Below, piece after piece: positions 8,241 through 16,530 of a stretch of DNA of 64,000 nt. Origin of the DNA: Streptomyces griseus. Lineage in GTDB: Bacteria > Actinomycetota > Actinomycetes > Nanopelagicales > Nanopelagicaceae. Position 1 is the stretch's first letter, and each line of letters begins with the position of its first letter. A program made the position numbers and the translations under genes. The stretch spans positions 46,679 to 110,678 of the forward strand of contig CAMCYO010000005.1 in NCBI GenBank assembly GCA_945884695.1, read 5' to 3'. The notes beneath the pieces were generated by a model. It saw nothing but the letters and a program-made list of their open reading frames with translations. It was not told the DNA's origin and did no database searches.

Positions 8241-9311
8241 TTAACTTAGCGATTTGCTTATTCCCCTATTTTTATCTCTTAACTTCTCAATCGGCGCTAC
8301 AACCCTGATTAGCATTTTTGATACAAGTAATGTGAATACCAGCATGAGTACAATCTGTATTGGTTGCTTGCTAAAGTAAATAAACAATTGATTTCTGCTG
8401 TCTAACAATGAAAGCAGAGTCCAATAGCTTGAAAACACTAGAACGTGGGACACGTAAAATGGATACGAGTACTCTCCTATTGCATTGTCCGTTTTGTTCT
8501 GTGAACCAAAAAGAATAATCGTTGCTGAAACTAAGATGAGGAATACTAATTGCCAAAATCGCAATATGGTGAGTTTTGACATAATGTAACCGAACGCAAA
8601 GTAGGCAGAGAGCAGTACTACGTAAACTTGTTTTATAGTTAGGAATTGCCTAATTTTTGCACTCTTGCGAATTCTATACAATAAAATCCCCATGATAAAC
8701 ATTGGTAACTCAAATGGAAAGAATCGATATGACCAAGGATCGAAATTCAGTCCATTTGTCCAGCCTATTACTCTTAAACCAAACAAAATTATAAAAATTA
8801 TTACTATCAACCTGGTGCGCAATTTACAAAAGAATGGGGCAAATAGATAGAATGTTATTTCCACCCCAAGAGACCAGGCTTGAGGAATAAAAAGCATCTG
8901 ATGCAATGGAATTTGAGAATCACTAAATGGACCAAAATGTAGGCCTTCATCTTGCCATTGCAAAAACATTAGCCAATCAGAACCCAATAATGTTGTATTT
9001 GCGATCGTTCCAATAGTTAGCGCTTCAGGGGGATAGTTAAAGAGGCTTTCTGTAAAATTGGAAAATATAAAATACCTAACTAATACTAGAATGCAAACAA
9101 TGTAATAGATTGGGTAAAGTCTTAAAATCCGATTCTTATAGAACAATGACACTTTTGAATATGATTTATCCAGGATGAGCGCAATGTAGAAACCTGAAAT
9201 TATGAAGAATATTTCTACTGCATTCTCTCCCCCGAAACCACGAGTCCAACTAGGATTTCGAACATGAGCCATAAAAACCGAGATTGCCAACATGATTCTA
9301 AGTAATCCCAT
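8241..9311 (-). CDS. Membrane acyltransferase (acyltransferase-3/OafA family)
   Basis: Integral membrane protein of 356 residues with about ten hydrophobic helices. The N-terminus has the family pattern: RIMLAISVFMAH with the likely catalytic histidine at about residue 16, then FFIISGFYIALIL (about 34-46) and the RILRLYPIYY segment (about 61-70). Such enzymes O-acetylate or O-acylate sugars of surface polysaccharides at the membrane. Start ATG 9311 has AAGGAG about 11 bases upstream. Base composition is AT-rich like the adjoining island, so it likely belongs to the same glycan-modifying accessory set although it lies outside the tRNA-Lys repeats. Confidence 0.85.
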   Translation of the reverse strand: MGLLRIMLAISVFMAHVRNPSWTRGFGGENAVEIFFIISGFYIALILDKSYSKVSLFYKNRILRLYPIYYIVCILVLVRYFIFSNFTESLFNYPPEALTIGTIANTTLLGSDWLMFLQWQDEGLHFGPFSDSQIPLHQMLFIPQAWSLGVEITFYLFAPFFCKLRTRLIVIIFIILFGLRVIGWTNGLNFDPWSYRFFPFELPMFIMGILLYRIRKSAKIRQFLTIKQVYVVLLSAYFAFGYIMSKLTILRFWQLVFLILVSATIILFGSQNKTDNAIGEYSYPFYVSHVLVFSSYWTLLSLLDSRNQLFIYFSKQPIQIVLMLVFTLLVSKMLIRVVAPIEKLRDKNRGISKSLS

Positions 9312-9412
9312 GTTCTATTGAGCTCCTTGAAATTCAGAGGAATCTTTCATCTGGCTGCAAATCTAAACTCAGGGTACATCAAAATGTCTGCATTCCAAGT
9401 TAAGTTGACTTT

Positions 9413-10375
9413 CTACCGTCCGCGGGATGCGCGCAGCAATCGGTCGCGAATGGCAATCGCAAGCCCATCTCCCTCGGGTTCGATCACCGCAATCTTGCTC
9501 AAACCTTGAGCATCGGCCTCGCGAAGTGCCAAATAGAGAACACGTGCATAATCTTCAATGCTGTTAGGAGAAGCTAATCGAATTGCACCTTTGGGTGTTG
9601 GTATAGATGCAAGAGCAATAAATCCTTCTCCTGTCTCTGCCAAAGCTCCCAATACGACGCGAGCTTTTGGAGAGTAATGATTTTCTAGTGATCCAGAAAC
9701 GCGAATTGAAACATCTGTTGTTGTAGTAACTTTCAGTTGAGTACTTTCTTCAATCATTTGCTGGGTAATTGCGCCTGGACGCAAAATCTTCGGTGCGCTT
9801 TGCGTGCAATCAATAATTGTTGACTCGAGGCCGACTAGCGCTTGCCCACCATCGAGAATGAGATCTGTCGGTAATAGGAAATCATGAATTTCATCTTCTA
9901 CTGCTTTTGCTGTGGTTGGTGATACTTGACCAAAACGATTTGCACTCGGTGCAGCAATTCCTGCGCCACCTAGTTTTTTAAATGCACCTAATAAACCTAA
10001 AGCAATTGCGTGTGCCGGAACTCGGAGCCCAACACTTTCTTGCCCACCCGTGATGAAATCTTTTGCGTTGTCATTTCGGTTAAGCACTAATGTCATTGGT
10101 CCAGGCCAGAAATCTCGAGCAAGTGCAATTGCGTAGCTTGGAATCTCTTCTGCCCATTGATCCATATCTTCCATGCCAGCAATGTGCACGATGAGCGGGT
10201 GGTCGGCGGGGCGTCCTTTTACTTGGTAAATACGGGCAACAGCATCGGCGTTTTTTGCATCTGCGCCAAGCCCATAAACAGTCTCCGTTGGAAATGCAAC
10301 AAGAGATCCGTTTATGAGAAGTTGCGCTGCATTGGCTAGTGAGTCAGCGGTGCAGTGCGAAATAATTTGAGACAA
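9413..10375 (-). CDS. tsaC: Threonylcarbamoyl-AMP synthase (Sua5/YrdC/TsaC)
   Basis: Makes threonylcarbamoyl-AMP from threonine, bicarbonate and ATP for the t6A modification of ANN-decoding tRNAs. The YrdC domain is complete: FPTETVYGLG near the N-terminus, KGRPADHPL with the nucleotide-binding lysine and arginine, and SANRFGQVSPTT. A C-terminal Sua5-type domain follows (HYSPKA linker to the end). The frame is open to TTG 10393, but TTG 10375 has GGGAG four bases upstream and fits the usual N-terminus, so it is preferred. The divergent glycosyltransferase starts only nine bases away, leaving no normal spacer; both mRNAs may be leaderless or start inside the neighbouring gene. Confidence 0.88.
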   Translation of the reverse strand: MSQIISHCTADSLANAAQLLINGSLVAFPTETVYGLGADAKNADAVARIYQVKGRPADHPLIVHIAGMEDMDQWAEEIPSYAIALARDFWPGPMTLVLNRNDNAKDFITGGQESVGLRVPAHAIALGLLGAFKKLGGAGIAAPSANRFGQVSPTTAKAVEDEIHDFLLPTDLILDGGQALVGLESTIIDCTQSAPKILRPGAITQQMIEESTQLKVTTTTDVSIRVSGSLENHYSPKARVVLGALAETGEGFIALASIPTPKGAIRLASPNSIEDYARVLYLALREADAQGLSKIAVIEPEGDGLAIAIRDRLLRASRGR

Positions 10376-10384
10376 GATACTCCC

Positions 10385-11524
10385 ATGGCACAACGTATAA
10401 AGGTTATGGAAATCATAGCCCGTATGAATGTGGGCGGCCCTGCTGTCATTGTTGCCGAATTAATGCGAGGGATAGATGCGACAAAGTTTGAGGTACTTCT
10501 TCTCACCGGCTATTGCGATAAGACAGAGGCTGACTATCTGGACACTGTTGCTACAGATATAAAGGCGATAAGAATTGATGGACTGGGCAGGTCACTTTCT
10601 CTTAAACAAGATGTGGTCTCATTCTTTTCATTAGTCCGCCTTATCCGGAAAGAACAACCCGATGTTATTCATACACACACTGCTAAAGCTGGTGTCCTAG
10701 GCAGACTGGCATCAATCATTGCTGGCAAAGGCGCAACAAGAATTCACACATTTCATGGTCACTTGCTACACGGATATTTTGGAAAAGCAAAGACTTATCT
10801 TGTCATTATCATTGAACGGATTTTAGCTAAGAGGACGCATCTCCTTGTTGCAGTTGGAACGCAAGTTCGCGATGACTTGCTTCGCGCTCGAATTGGAAGT
10901 GCTGAAAAGTTCGTAGTCTCATTCCCGGGCTTACAACTTCCCGCAACATTCGATATTGCAAGTGAGCGAAAAAAATTCGACTTGGACTCCTCAACTTTGT
11001 ATTGCACTTTTGTGGGGCGTCTGACCCACATTAAAAGACCGGATCGATTATTGGATGTTGCCTCCATTATAAAAGCTCGAGGAGTAAATATTCATTTTCT
11101 TATTGCAGGGGACGGCGAATTAACCCAAATGTGCCAAAAAAGAATTGTAGAAGAAAATTTGCCTGTCACTCTGTTGGGATGGAGAAAAGATATTGATGAG
11201 ATTCTTGCATCAAGTGATATGGCCATCTTGACCAGTGATAACGAAGGAATCCCACTGACTTTAATTCAAGCATCACTTGCTGGTTTACCAATCGTCGCCA
11301 CAAGAGTTGGTTCGATTTCTGACATTGTGGTGCACGGAGAAACTGGATTCCTCACCGATAGCGAACCAGTGCGATTAGCTGATGCAATAGCTGCACTAGT
11401 TACAGACCCGGCCCTGCGAAAGAGCATGGGTGATGCGGGTCGCAAGCGTGCTCTTTCCCAATTTTCAGCACACGCAATGGTTACTGCACATGAAGATATG
11501 TACACATCTGCCACACGCAGGTGA
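10385..11524 (+). CDS. GT4-family glycosyltransferase
   Basis: A GT-B fold enzyme of 379 residues. The N-terminal domain has MNVGGPAVIVAEL (acceptor-side glycine loop) and HTHTAKAGVLGR; the C-terminal Glycos_transf_1 domain has FVGRLTHIKRPD and the donor-binding segment SDNEGIPLTLIQA at about residues 280-292. In this E-x7-E motif the second Glu is Gln, a variant also known in other GT4 enzymes. Likely role: transfer of a sugar from a nucleotide donor in surface polysaccharide synthesis at the membrane face. ATG 10385 is preferred to the upstream frame start because the latter would run into tsaC. Donor and acceptor cannot be read from sequence. Confidence 0.82.
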   Translation: MAQRIKVMEIIARMNVGGPAVIVAELMRGIDATKFEVLLLTGYCDKTEADYLDTVATDIKAIRIDGLGRSLSLKQDVVSFFSLVRLIRKEQPDVIHTHTAKAGVLGRLASIIAGKGATRIHTFHGHLLHGYFGKAKTYLVIIIERILAKRTHLLVAVGTQVRDDLLRARIGSAEKFVVSFPGLQLPATFDIASERKKFDLDSSTLYCTFVGRLTHIKRPDRLLDVASIIKARGVNIHFLIAGDGELTQMCQKRIVEENLPVTLLGWRKDIDEILASSDMAILTSDNEGIPLTLIQASLAGLPIVATRVGSISDIVVHGETGFLTDSEPVRLADAIAALVTDPALRKSMGDAGRKRALSQFSAHAMVTAHEDMYTSATRR

Positions 11525-11590
11525 GCCCGCTCTCATCGAATTCCAAGTTGGAAATATCGAAAATCTCAGACAATGCGAGATACTTAAGGC

Positions 11591-12310
11591 ATGAAAAGAA
11601 ACCTTGCTAAGAAGTTTGCTCTCCTTACCGTTGTGCTCTCTTTAGTGGGGGGTGTGGCACTTGCGCCGGCATCAATGGCCGCAACACCCGATAGGTACAT
11701 AACAATTTCTGCCGATGGAACAGTAAAGGTTTCACCTGATGCTGTGAGGTTAGATGCAACTGTCTCTGTAGTTGCGGATACGAATGCACAGGCACTTAAG
11801 GCAACTTCTGTAGCATCTGCTGCAGTGCGAGCCGCACTTATAGCTAGCAAGATTTCTACAAAAGATATCGCTACTCGAAGTGTCACTGTTTACCCTGAAT
11901 ACAACTACACCCAAGATAAGGGATCTTTACTTGTTGGATACCGTGGCAGTCAAAGCTTTTCTGTAACAATCCGCAGTGCTAAAAATGCTGGAGTAATCGT
12001 CGATAGCGTGGTTGGGGCTGGAGGGGATGCACTACAGATAAATGGAGTTACTCCTTTTATTGTTGATCCAAGTAAAGCTAGTGCTAGCGCACGAGCGGAC
12101 GCAGTAAAGCGAGCAAAGGCAAAAGCTATTTCTTATGCATCACTCATGGGTGTAAAACTTTCACGAGTCAATTTCCTCGTTGAAAATTCTGCACCTAATT
12201 CCTATCCTCCAATGATGGCGATGGCTAAAAGTGATGCTGGTGTTACTGTGATTGATCTTGGTCAGCAAGATGTAAGCGTTTCGATCACTATTCAATGGGC
12301 ACTGGCATAA
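11591..12310 (+). CDS. Secreted SIMPL-domain (DUF541) protein
   Basis: Signal peptide at residues 1-30 (basic start, LLTVVLSLVGGVALAP, cleavage near ASMAA). The mature part has the SIMPL/DUF541 pattern: ISADGTVKVSPD and DATVSVVAD early, a central TRSVTVYPEYNYT segment followed by GYRGSQSFSVTIR, and a C-terminal DVSVSITIQWAL strand that ends the fold. Family members form secreted oligomers; roles in oxidative stress defence have been suggested, but no enzyme activity is established. Probably monocistronic, followed by the tRNA cluster. Confidence 0.85.
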   Translation: MKRNLAKKFALLTVVLSLVGGVALAPASMAATPDRYITISADGTVKVSPDAVRLDATVSVVADTNAQALKATSVASAAVRAALIASKISTKDIATRSVTVYPEYNYTQDKGSLLVGYRGSQSFSVTIRSAKNAGVIVDSVVGAGGDALQINGVTPFIVDPSKASASARADAVKRAKAKAISYASLMGVKLSRVNFLVENSAPNSYPPMMAMAKSDAGVTVIDLGQQDVSVSITIQWALA

Positions 12311-12405
12311 CCTCAATTCGTTGACTTTTCGCGCGTAATAAGTGCTCGCAATTTATTGAGTTTTGCCGCACGCAGTAATGAAGGTACGATTTGCGAGCCT
12401 CAAAC

Positions 12406-12478
12406 GTCCCCATCGTCTAGGGGCCTAGGACATCGCCCTTTCACGGCGGTAACACGGGTTCGAATCCCGTTGGGGGCA
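12406..12478 (+). tRNA. tRNA-Glu (UUC)
   Basis: Acceptor GTCCCCA pairs with TGGGGGC (one G-T pair), anticodon stem CGCC/GGCG around loop CTTTCAC (anticodon TTC), and T-arm CGGGTTCGAATCCCG is complete. Discriminator A; CCA not encoded. Confidence 0.95.
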
Positions 12479-12549
12479 CGCAAGAGAAGTACGGCTTTGA
12501 AGGTGACATAAGAGCCACTTATGTGACAGATATTGAAAGATATTTTCAT

Positions 12550-12623
12550 GGCCTGGTAGCGCAGTTGGTTAGCGCGCCGCCCTGTCACGGCGGAGGTCGC
12601 GGGTTCAAGTCCCGTCCAGGTCG
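12550..12623 (+). tRNA. tRNA-Asp (GUC)
   Basis: Acceptor GGCCTGG pairs with CCAGGTC, anticodon loop CTGTCAC gives GTC, T-arm GCGGGTTCAAGTCCCGT. Discriminator G is the known identity base of tRNA-Asp. CCA not encoded. Confidence 0.95.
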
Positions 12624-12625
12624 CT

Positions 12626-12658
12626 AGAAGAGAGTGTCCACACACTCTCTTCTTTTTT
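12626..12658 (+). terminator. Rho-independent terminator after tRNA-Asp
   Basis: A 12-pair stem, AGAAGAGAGTGT with ACACTCTCTTCT around loop CCAC, is followed directly by a run of Ts. It starts three bases after tRNA-Asp and separates it from tRNA-Phe. Confidence 0.9.
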
Positions 12659-12683
12659 ACCATGAAGTACACAACTACATATT

Positions 12684-12757
12684 GGCTCGGTAGCTCAGTT
12701 GGTACGAGCGCGCGACTGAAAATCGTGAGGTCGACAGTTCGATCCTGTCCCGAGCCA
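12684..12757 (+). tRNA. tRNA-Phe (GAA)
   Basis: Acceptor GGCTCGG pairs fully with CCGAGCC, anticodon loop CTGAAAA gives GAA, T-arm GACAGTTCGATCCTGTC. Discriminator A; CCA not encoded. Confidence 0.95.
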
Positions 12758-12835
12758 CTTTATTTATTCTAAGAAATTACTTAAGAATCAATTACTTTCA
12801 TTGATAAGCAAAATAGCGGTACGTGAAAAGTTAAA

Positions 12836-13018
12836 TTACGCTCCGCCAGATTTGCGTTGAAATCTTTTAGGCGCGCCACCGGCTGCTTGTCCGCCACCTA
12901 CTTTGGATCCACTTGTAGGGCCGCCGCTATTGCCCGCACCACCCTTTTCCTTCTTCTTTTCTAGGGCTTCCAAAAATTTGGCACGTGCGTCATCTGCCGG
13001 TTTCTTTGCTTCAGTCAT
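12836..13018 (-). CDS. Small DUF5302-family protein
   Basis: Sixty residues: a helical N-terminal part with alternating acid and lysine residues (about 3-26, ARAKFLEALEKKKEKG), a glycine-rich middle, and the ending KRFQRKSGGA. This matches the short actinobacterial DUF5302 proteins, whose end is an F-x-RKSG-type motif. Function unknown; the basic disordered tail suggests nucleic-acid or acidic-surface binding (inference). Twelve bases downstream of the WecA-like gene, so probably the last gene of the bldC run. Confidence 0.75.
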   Translation of the reverse strand: MTEAKKPADDARAKFLEALEKKKEKGGAGNSGGPTSGSKVGGGQAAGGAPKRFQRKSGGA

Positions 13019-13030
13019 GGCTAAATCTTA

Positions 13031-14074
13031 CTACTTATCTTCACTCGGGATTTTGAAAAAGAAAATTAGCAAAGTGAGCCAGATAACTGCACTTGCGCTT
13101 ATAAGTAGCGTGCCAAATGAATCTGGCCAGGCATATATAGCTAAGGCGATTGCGCCAAAAAATGCTGCCATCAACCAGAGCAAAATAGCTGCTTGTTTAC
13201 GAGATGCACCTTTGCGAATCAGCCGATGTGAAAGGTGATCACGCCCTCCCTCAAAAGGAGAAATACCTCGGTAAATGCGAGAACAAACAGCAATCGTTGT
13301 ATCAAGAATAGGAACAGCCATAAGTAGTGCTGGGACAGCGAGTGATTTACTCACTGGAGTAATCCCTGGGTTTAAACGAATCGTAAGTACAGAAACAATG
13401 ATGCCTAGAAATAGAGCTCCGGCATCCCCCATATAGATCTTGGCTGGGGTTCGGTTCCAGATAAGAAAGCCCGCTGTCGCACCTGCTGTCACGATGGCCA
13501 GGGCGCTGACCAGTATTTGTTGGCGGTCATAGGCAATAAAGAAGAGGAAGAAAGTAATTACTGCAACGGTACCTGCTGCGCCACCATCGAGATTATCGAA
13601 GAAGTTAATGGAGTTACACACACCAACAATCCAAAAAATTGTAATTGCGCTATCGAAAAAGCGATTACCAAGTGCGTTGCCCATGGTCTGCGTTGAAATT
13701 AAAATACCTGCCACTAGAACTGCAGTAATAGTCTGCATTGCAAGCCGAGGCCAAGGTCGAAGCCCTCGTAGGTCATCAATCAAGCCCATAACTGCAATCG
13801 CAACTGCCGGCAATAAAACCGATGAGGCAAGTCCGACTGACTTCCACGTGAAATCTGAATAGAGCAAAGCACCATAGGAGGCAAGAACTATTCCGATAGC
13901 AATTGCAACGCCACCCAAATAAGGAATTGGTTCTTTCTGACTTTTGCGCTCGAGTGTTGGATTATCAAATGCGCCAATTCGAATTGCGAGCTTGCGCATT
14001 ACTGGAGTGAGCACTCCCACCACGACAAAGGTTAAAGCTCCAAGTAGGAAAAATTGAAAGATTGAATACTCCAT
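13031..14074 (-). CDS. WecA/TagO-like polyprenyl-phosphate sugar-1-phosphate transferase
   Basis: Polytopic membrane enzyme of 347 residues with about 10-11 helices and MraY/WecA family motifs: GLIDDLRGLRPW (about 94-105, the metal-binding DD), FFDNLDGGAAGT (about 158-169), a KIYMGDAGALFLG segment and the cytosolic loop GGRDHLSHRL (about 268-277). It would move GlcNAc-1-P, or a similar sugar phosphate, from a UDP-sugar to undecaprenyl phosphate, the first step of wall polysaccharide or teichoic-type polymer synthesis. It is not MraY: it lies outside a cell-division cluster and lacks MraY's signature stretches. Between bldC (25 bp upstream) and the DUF5302 gene. Confidence 0.87.
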   Translation of the reverse strand: MEYSIFQFFLLGALTFVVVGVLTPVMRKLAIRIGAFDNPTLERKSQKEPIPYLGGVAIAIGIVLASYGALLYSDFTWKSVGLASSVLLPAVAIAVMGLIDDLRGLRPWPRLAMQTITAVLVAGILISTQTMGNALGNRFFDSAITIFWIVGVCNSINFFDNLDGGAAGTVAVITFFLFFIAYDRQQILVSALAIVTAGATAGFLIWNRTPAKIYMGDAGALFLGIIVSVLTIRLNPGITPVSKSLAVPALLMAVPILDTTIAVCSRIYRGISPFEGGRDHLSHRLIRKGASRKQAAILLWLMAAFFGAIALAIYAWPDSFGTLLISASAVIWLTLLIFFFKIPSEDK

Positions 14075-14099
14075 AAATAACTTCTCTATGTAATCTTTC

Positions 14100-14312
14100 T
14101 TAGTCGGCCAAGTTTTGATTATTTTTCAAAAGTTCACGAACTTCGGACTCTCGATATCTTCGGTGCCCTGGTCGCTTAGTTCCACCGAGTGTGCGAATGG
14201 ATGTTAACTTTCCAGCAACGGCCCACCGTGTAACAGTCTTTGGATCAACATGAAATAGCGCTGCAACTTCTGCGGGGGTGAGCAGGACTTCTGATTCATG
14301 TCCTTGTGCCAT
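14100..14312 (-). CDS. bldC: BldC-family DNA-binding protein
   Basis: A 70-residue single-domain MerR-like regulator. LLTPAEVAALFHVDPKTVTRW (helix-turn-helix, about 10-30) and AGKLTSIRTLGG are nearly those of Streptomyces BldC, followed by HRRYRESEVRELL. Five residues, TKRPG, lie between LGG and HRRY, in the wing region, compared with the Streptomyces protein as I remember it. BldC binds direct repeats cooperatively and controls development in Streptomyces; in unicellular actinobacteria its role is unclear. The gene starts the bldC-wecA-like-DUF5302 run and, as in Streptomyces, lies near purM and the DUF3073 gene. Confidence 0.88.
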   Translation of the reverse strand: MAQGHESEVLLTPAEVAALFHVDPKTVTRWAVAGKLTSIRTLGGTKRPGHRRYRESEVRELLKNNQNLAD

Positions 14313-14437
14313 TGCTCCCCCAATATGTCTTGCTGGTTCTGCCGACTATGTGGATATGTCCGTTTCGTGCCGTTATGGGCGCAAGTATCGCCTGTCGTTA
14401 GTCAAAGTTGCAAGGGGCAATAAATCCAGATCTGCAA

Positions 14438-15253
14438 TTACATTGCTTGTTCGAAAGCTGCAACCCTGCGCCATCTCGTTACTAAACGCTCGTAACCCCG
14501 CCCTGCCATCGCTCCATCTCCTGCTGCTAAGCCAGCGATAGAACCTAAAACATCTTCAATTGATGTATCGGCCTCTAAGCCCTCTTCTCCCAGTTGTGTC
14601 AATGATTTTTCAAGATAGCCAGCGAGTCCGCCATAATCGAGTTCGACGTAAGACTGTGCGTGGAACATTGCAAGCCAATCACCTAAATCTTCAATCTCTT
14701 CTTCGACAGGGCCTGCGCCAAATGCCGTACGAACTGCCAAATGTGTATTTTCGCAGCGAGTTTTTGCTTTTGCAATTGTTGTTTGCATAATTGTGAATGC
14801 TCCTTGCTCGTCACGACCGCGAACTCTTTCCTCTGGTGTAAAAAGTGAGAACCAACGGGGAGGAATTATCCATGTTTGCGTCAAGATATGTGGAACTTTC
14901 GTATCAACATACTCTGCGCCGGATTCAATGACTTCTTCTAAGGATTCGGGTAAGAAAAAAGAAATGACAGGCGCAGGTAGAGAATTCTTAAAATCTTCAA
15001 GGGCCGCCCAACAGCGAGTCGCAGTTGACCACGGTGAAATATATTTTTCTCCATCTATTTCTAGAACGTGTGCACCATCGAGTGCGAGCGCTGGTGATTG
15101 CGGAGAAATTACTCGAGTAAGTGCACGCCTTTGCTCATCACTTCTACTTTGCACAGATGAATCAAGTTGTGCCCATCGCAATCGATCGGCAGGTTCAAAT
15201 GCTGAAAGAGGTTCGAAGATTCGAAGTGCTGCAACATACGGAGTAGGACGCAT
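14438..15253 (-). CDS. Conserved actinobacterial protein of unknown function
   Basis: 271 residues beginning MRPTPYVAALRIFEPL. I recognise this opening from uncharacterised actinobacterial proteins encoded near the DUF3073 and purine genes, but no function is known to me. The protein is soluble, acidic, without signal peptide, membrane helix or catalytic motif. The C-terminal half (about 165-255) is predicted helical and ends in an Arg-rich helix (RLVTRWRRVAAFE). The start ATG lies five bases after the stop of the DUF3073 gene, so the two are surely co-transcribed, possibly with purM. Confidence 0.7.
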   Translation of the reverse strand: MRPTPYVAALRIFEPLSAFEPADRLRWAQLDSSVQSRSDEQRRALTRVISPQSPALALDGAHVLEIDGEKYISPWSTATRCWAALEDFKNSLPAPVISFFLPESLEEVIESGAEYVDTKVPHILTQTWIIPPRWFSLFTPEERVRGRDEQGAFTIMQTTIAKAKTRCENTHLAVRTAFGAGPVEEEIEDLGDWLAMFHAQSYVELDYGGLAGYLEKSLTQLGEEGLEADTSIEDVLGSIAGLAAGDGAMAGRGYERLVTRWRRVAAFEQAM

Positions 15254-15258
15254 GAAAA

Positions 15259-15435
15259 TTATGCGCGAGGAATGTAATTGCCCTCTGCAAATGGATCGTC
15301 GTCTTCGCGATCTTGCACTGGCTCTGGTTCTCCGTGAAGTTCTTTTGCTAAGCGATCAAGGTCCATTTCTTGCGTGGAGTACTTCAAATCGCGGGCAACT
15401 TTAGTTTGCTTAGCTTTTGACCGGCCGCGCCCCAT
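15259..15435 (-). CDS. DUF3073-family small basic protein
   Basis: A 58-residue frame starting at ATG 15435 with a near-perfect Shine-Dalgarno AAGGAGGT nine bases upstream. It begins MGRGRSKAKQTKVARDLKY, the conserved DUF3073 opening (basic, likely nucleic-acid or ribosome contacting), and ends in an acidic tail (DREDDDPFAEGNY). DUF3073 proteins are actinobacterial and uncharacterised, and typically adjoin purM, as here (39 bp away). Its leader can pair with its Shine-Dalgarno in alternative ways (see findings). Confidence 0.85.
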   Translation of the reverse strand: MGRGRSKAKQTKVARDLKYSTQEMDLDRLAKELHGEPEPVQDREDDDPFAEGNYIPRA

Positions 15436-15474
15436 AGCGTGACCTCCTTACCTATGTTCAATCAGGGAGGTAGG

Positions 15475-16530
15475 TTATCGCGGAAGGTAGGCACCTTCCA
15501 ACGTGACGCTCACAGGCGCACTTCCTGAGAATATTTCGCCACAAATCCACGCTTTCATACCTCGAGCTGCCAATGACTTAACCGCCAAGTCGGCGCTCTC
15601 TGGCGCAACCACAGCGACCATGCCCACCCCACAATTCCACGTTCTCTCAAAGTCACTCTGTGGAACATCGCCAATCTTTGCTAAGAGTTGTGTGGCAACC
15701 GGCAACGACCACGTAGTGCGATCAAAGATTGCGTGGAGTCCATTGGGAATAACTCGGGCAGTGTTTTGCGCTAACCCACCGCCGGTTACGTGAGCAAATG
15801 TGCGAAGTGAATTGCCCAACCCTGCAATAAGCGCCAAACAATCCCGCGTATAAATTTCTGTAGGAGTAAGCAACTCTTCGCCTAGAGTCTTTCCCAATTC
15901 TGCATATGTTTGGTTCACATTCAATTTTTTCTCTTTGAGAATGTGACGAATCAGAGAATATCCATTTGCATGAAACCCGCTTGCTGGCATTGCAATCAAA
16001 ATATCTCCTGCACGGACTTTTTCAGCGCTTAATAAATTAGGCGCATCCACTACTCCTGTTGCAGCTCCTGCAATATCAAATTCGCCATCTGCTAATAAAC
16101 CTGGGTGTTCGGCAGTTTCTCCACCAATCAACGCGGTATTCGCTTTGGCACAACCTGATGCAATTCCTTTAACAATATCTGCAATGCGCTCTGGTATGAC
16201 TTTGCCAACCGCAATGTAATCAGTCATAAATAAAGGTTCTGCGCCACACACGACGAGATCATCTACAACCATTGCAACTAAATCCTCACCGATGGTGTCA
16301 TAAATTCCCATGGCGCGCGCAATCTCGGTCTTTGTGCCAACGCCATCAGTTGATGTTGCCAATAATGGTTGGGAGAATTTCTTGAGTGCGCTTGCATCGA
16401 AAAGTCCTGCAAAACCTCCGATGCCGCCAATCACTTCTGGCCGGGTTGCTTTTGCAATCGATGCTTTCATTAATTGAACTGCTAAATCTCCTGCATCAAT
16501 ATCAACACCTGCATCACGATAGGTGGCCAT
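15475..16530 (-). CDS. purM: Phosphoribosylformylglycinamidine cyclo-ligase
   Basis: AIR synthetase, the fifth step of IMP synthesis: ATP-dependent ring closure of FGAM to AIR in the cytosol. Family motifs are present: YRDAGVDIDAG at residues 4-14, TDGVGTK at 61-67 and DDLVVCGAEPLFMTDYIA at about 90-107; 351 residues is the normal length. The purF stop and purM start share one base (TAATG), implying coupled translation. Last enzyme gene of the purine run. Confidence 0.97.
   Translation of the reverse strand: MATYRDAGVDIDAGDLAVQLMKASIAKATRPEVIGGIGGFAGLFDASALKKFSQPLLATSTDGVGTKTEIARAMGIYDTIGEDLVAMVVDDLVVCGAEPLFMTDYIAVGKVIPERIADIVKGIASGCAKANTALIGGETAEHPGLLADGEFDIAGAATGVVDAPNLLSAEKVRAGDILIAMPASGFHANGYSLIRHILKEKKLNVNQTYAELGKTLGEELLTPTEIYTRDCLALIAGLGNSLRTFAHVTGGGLAQNTARVIPNGLHAIFDRTTWSLPVATQLLAKIGDVPQSDFERTWNCGVGMVAVVAPESADLAVKSLAARGMKAWICGEIFSGSAPVSVTLEGAYLPR

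Noticed and set aside
12522..12535. TGTGACAGATAT shared by the tRNA-Asp leader and position 5558
   Set aside because: Only 12 bases and no common context; probably chance.
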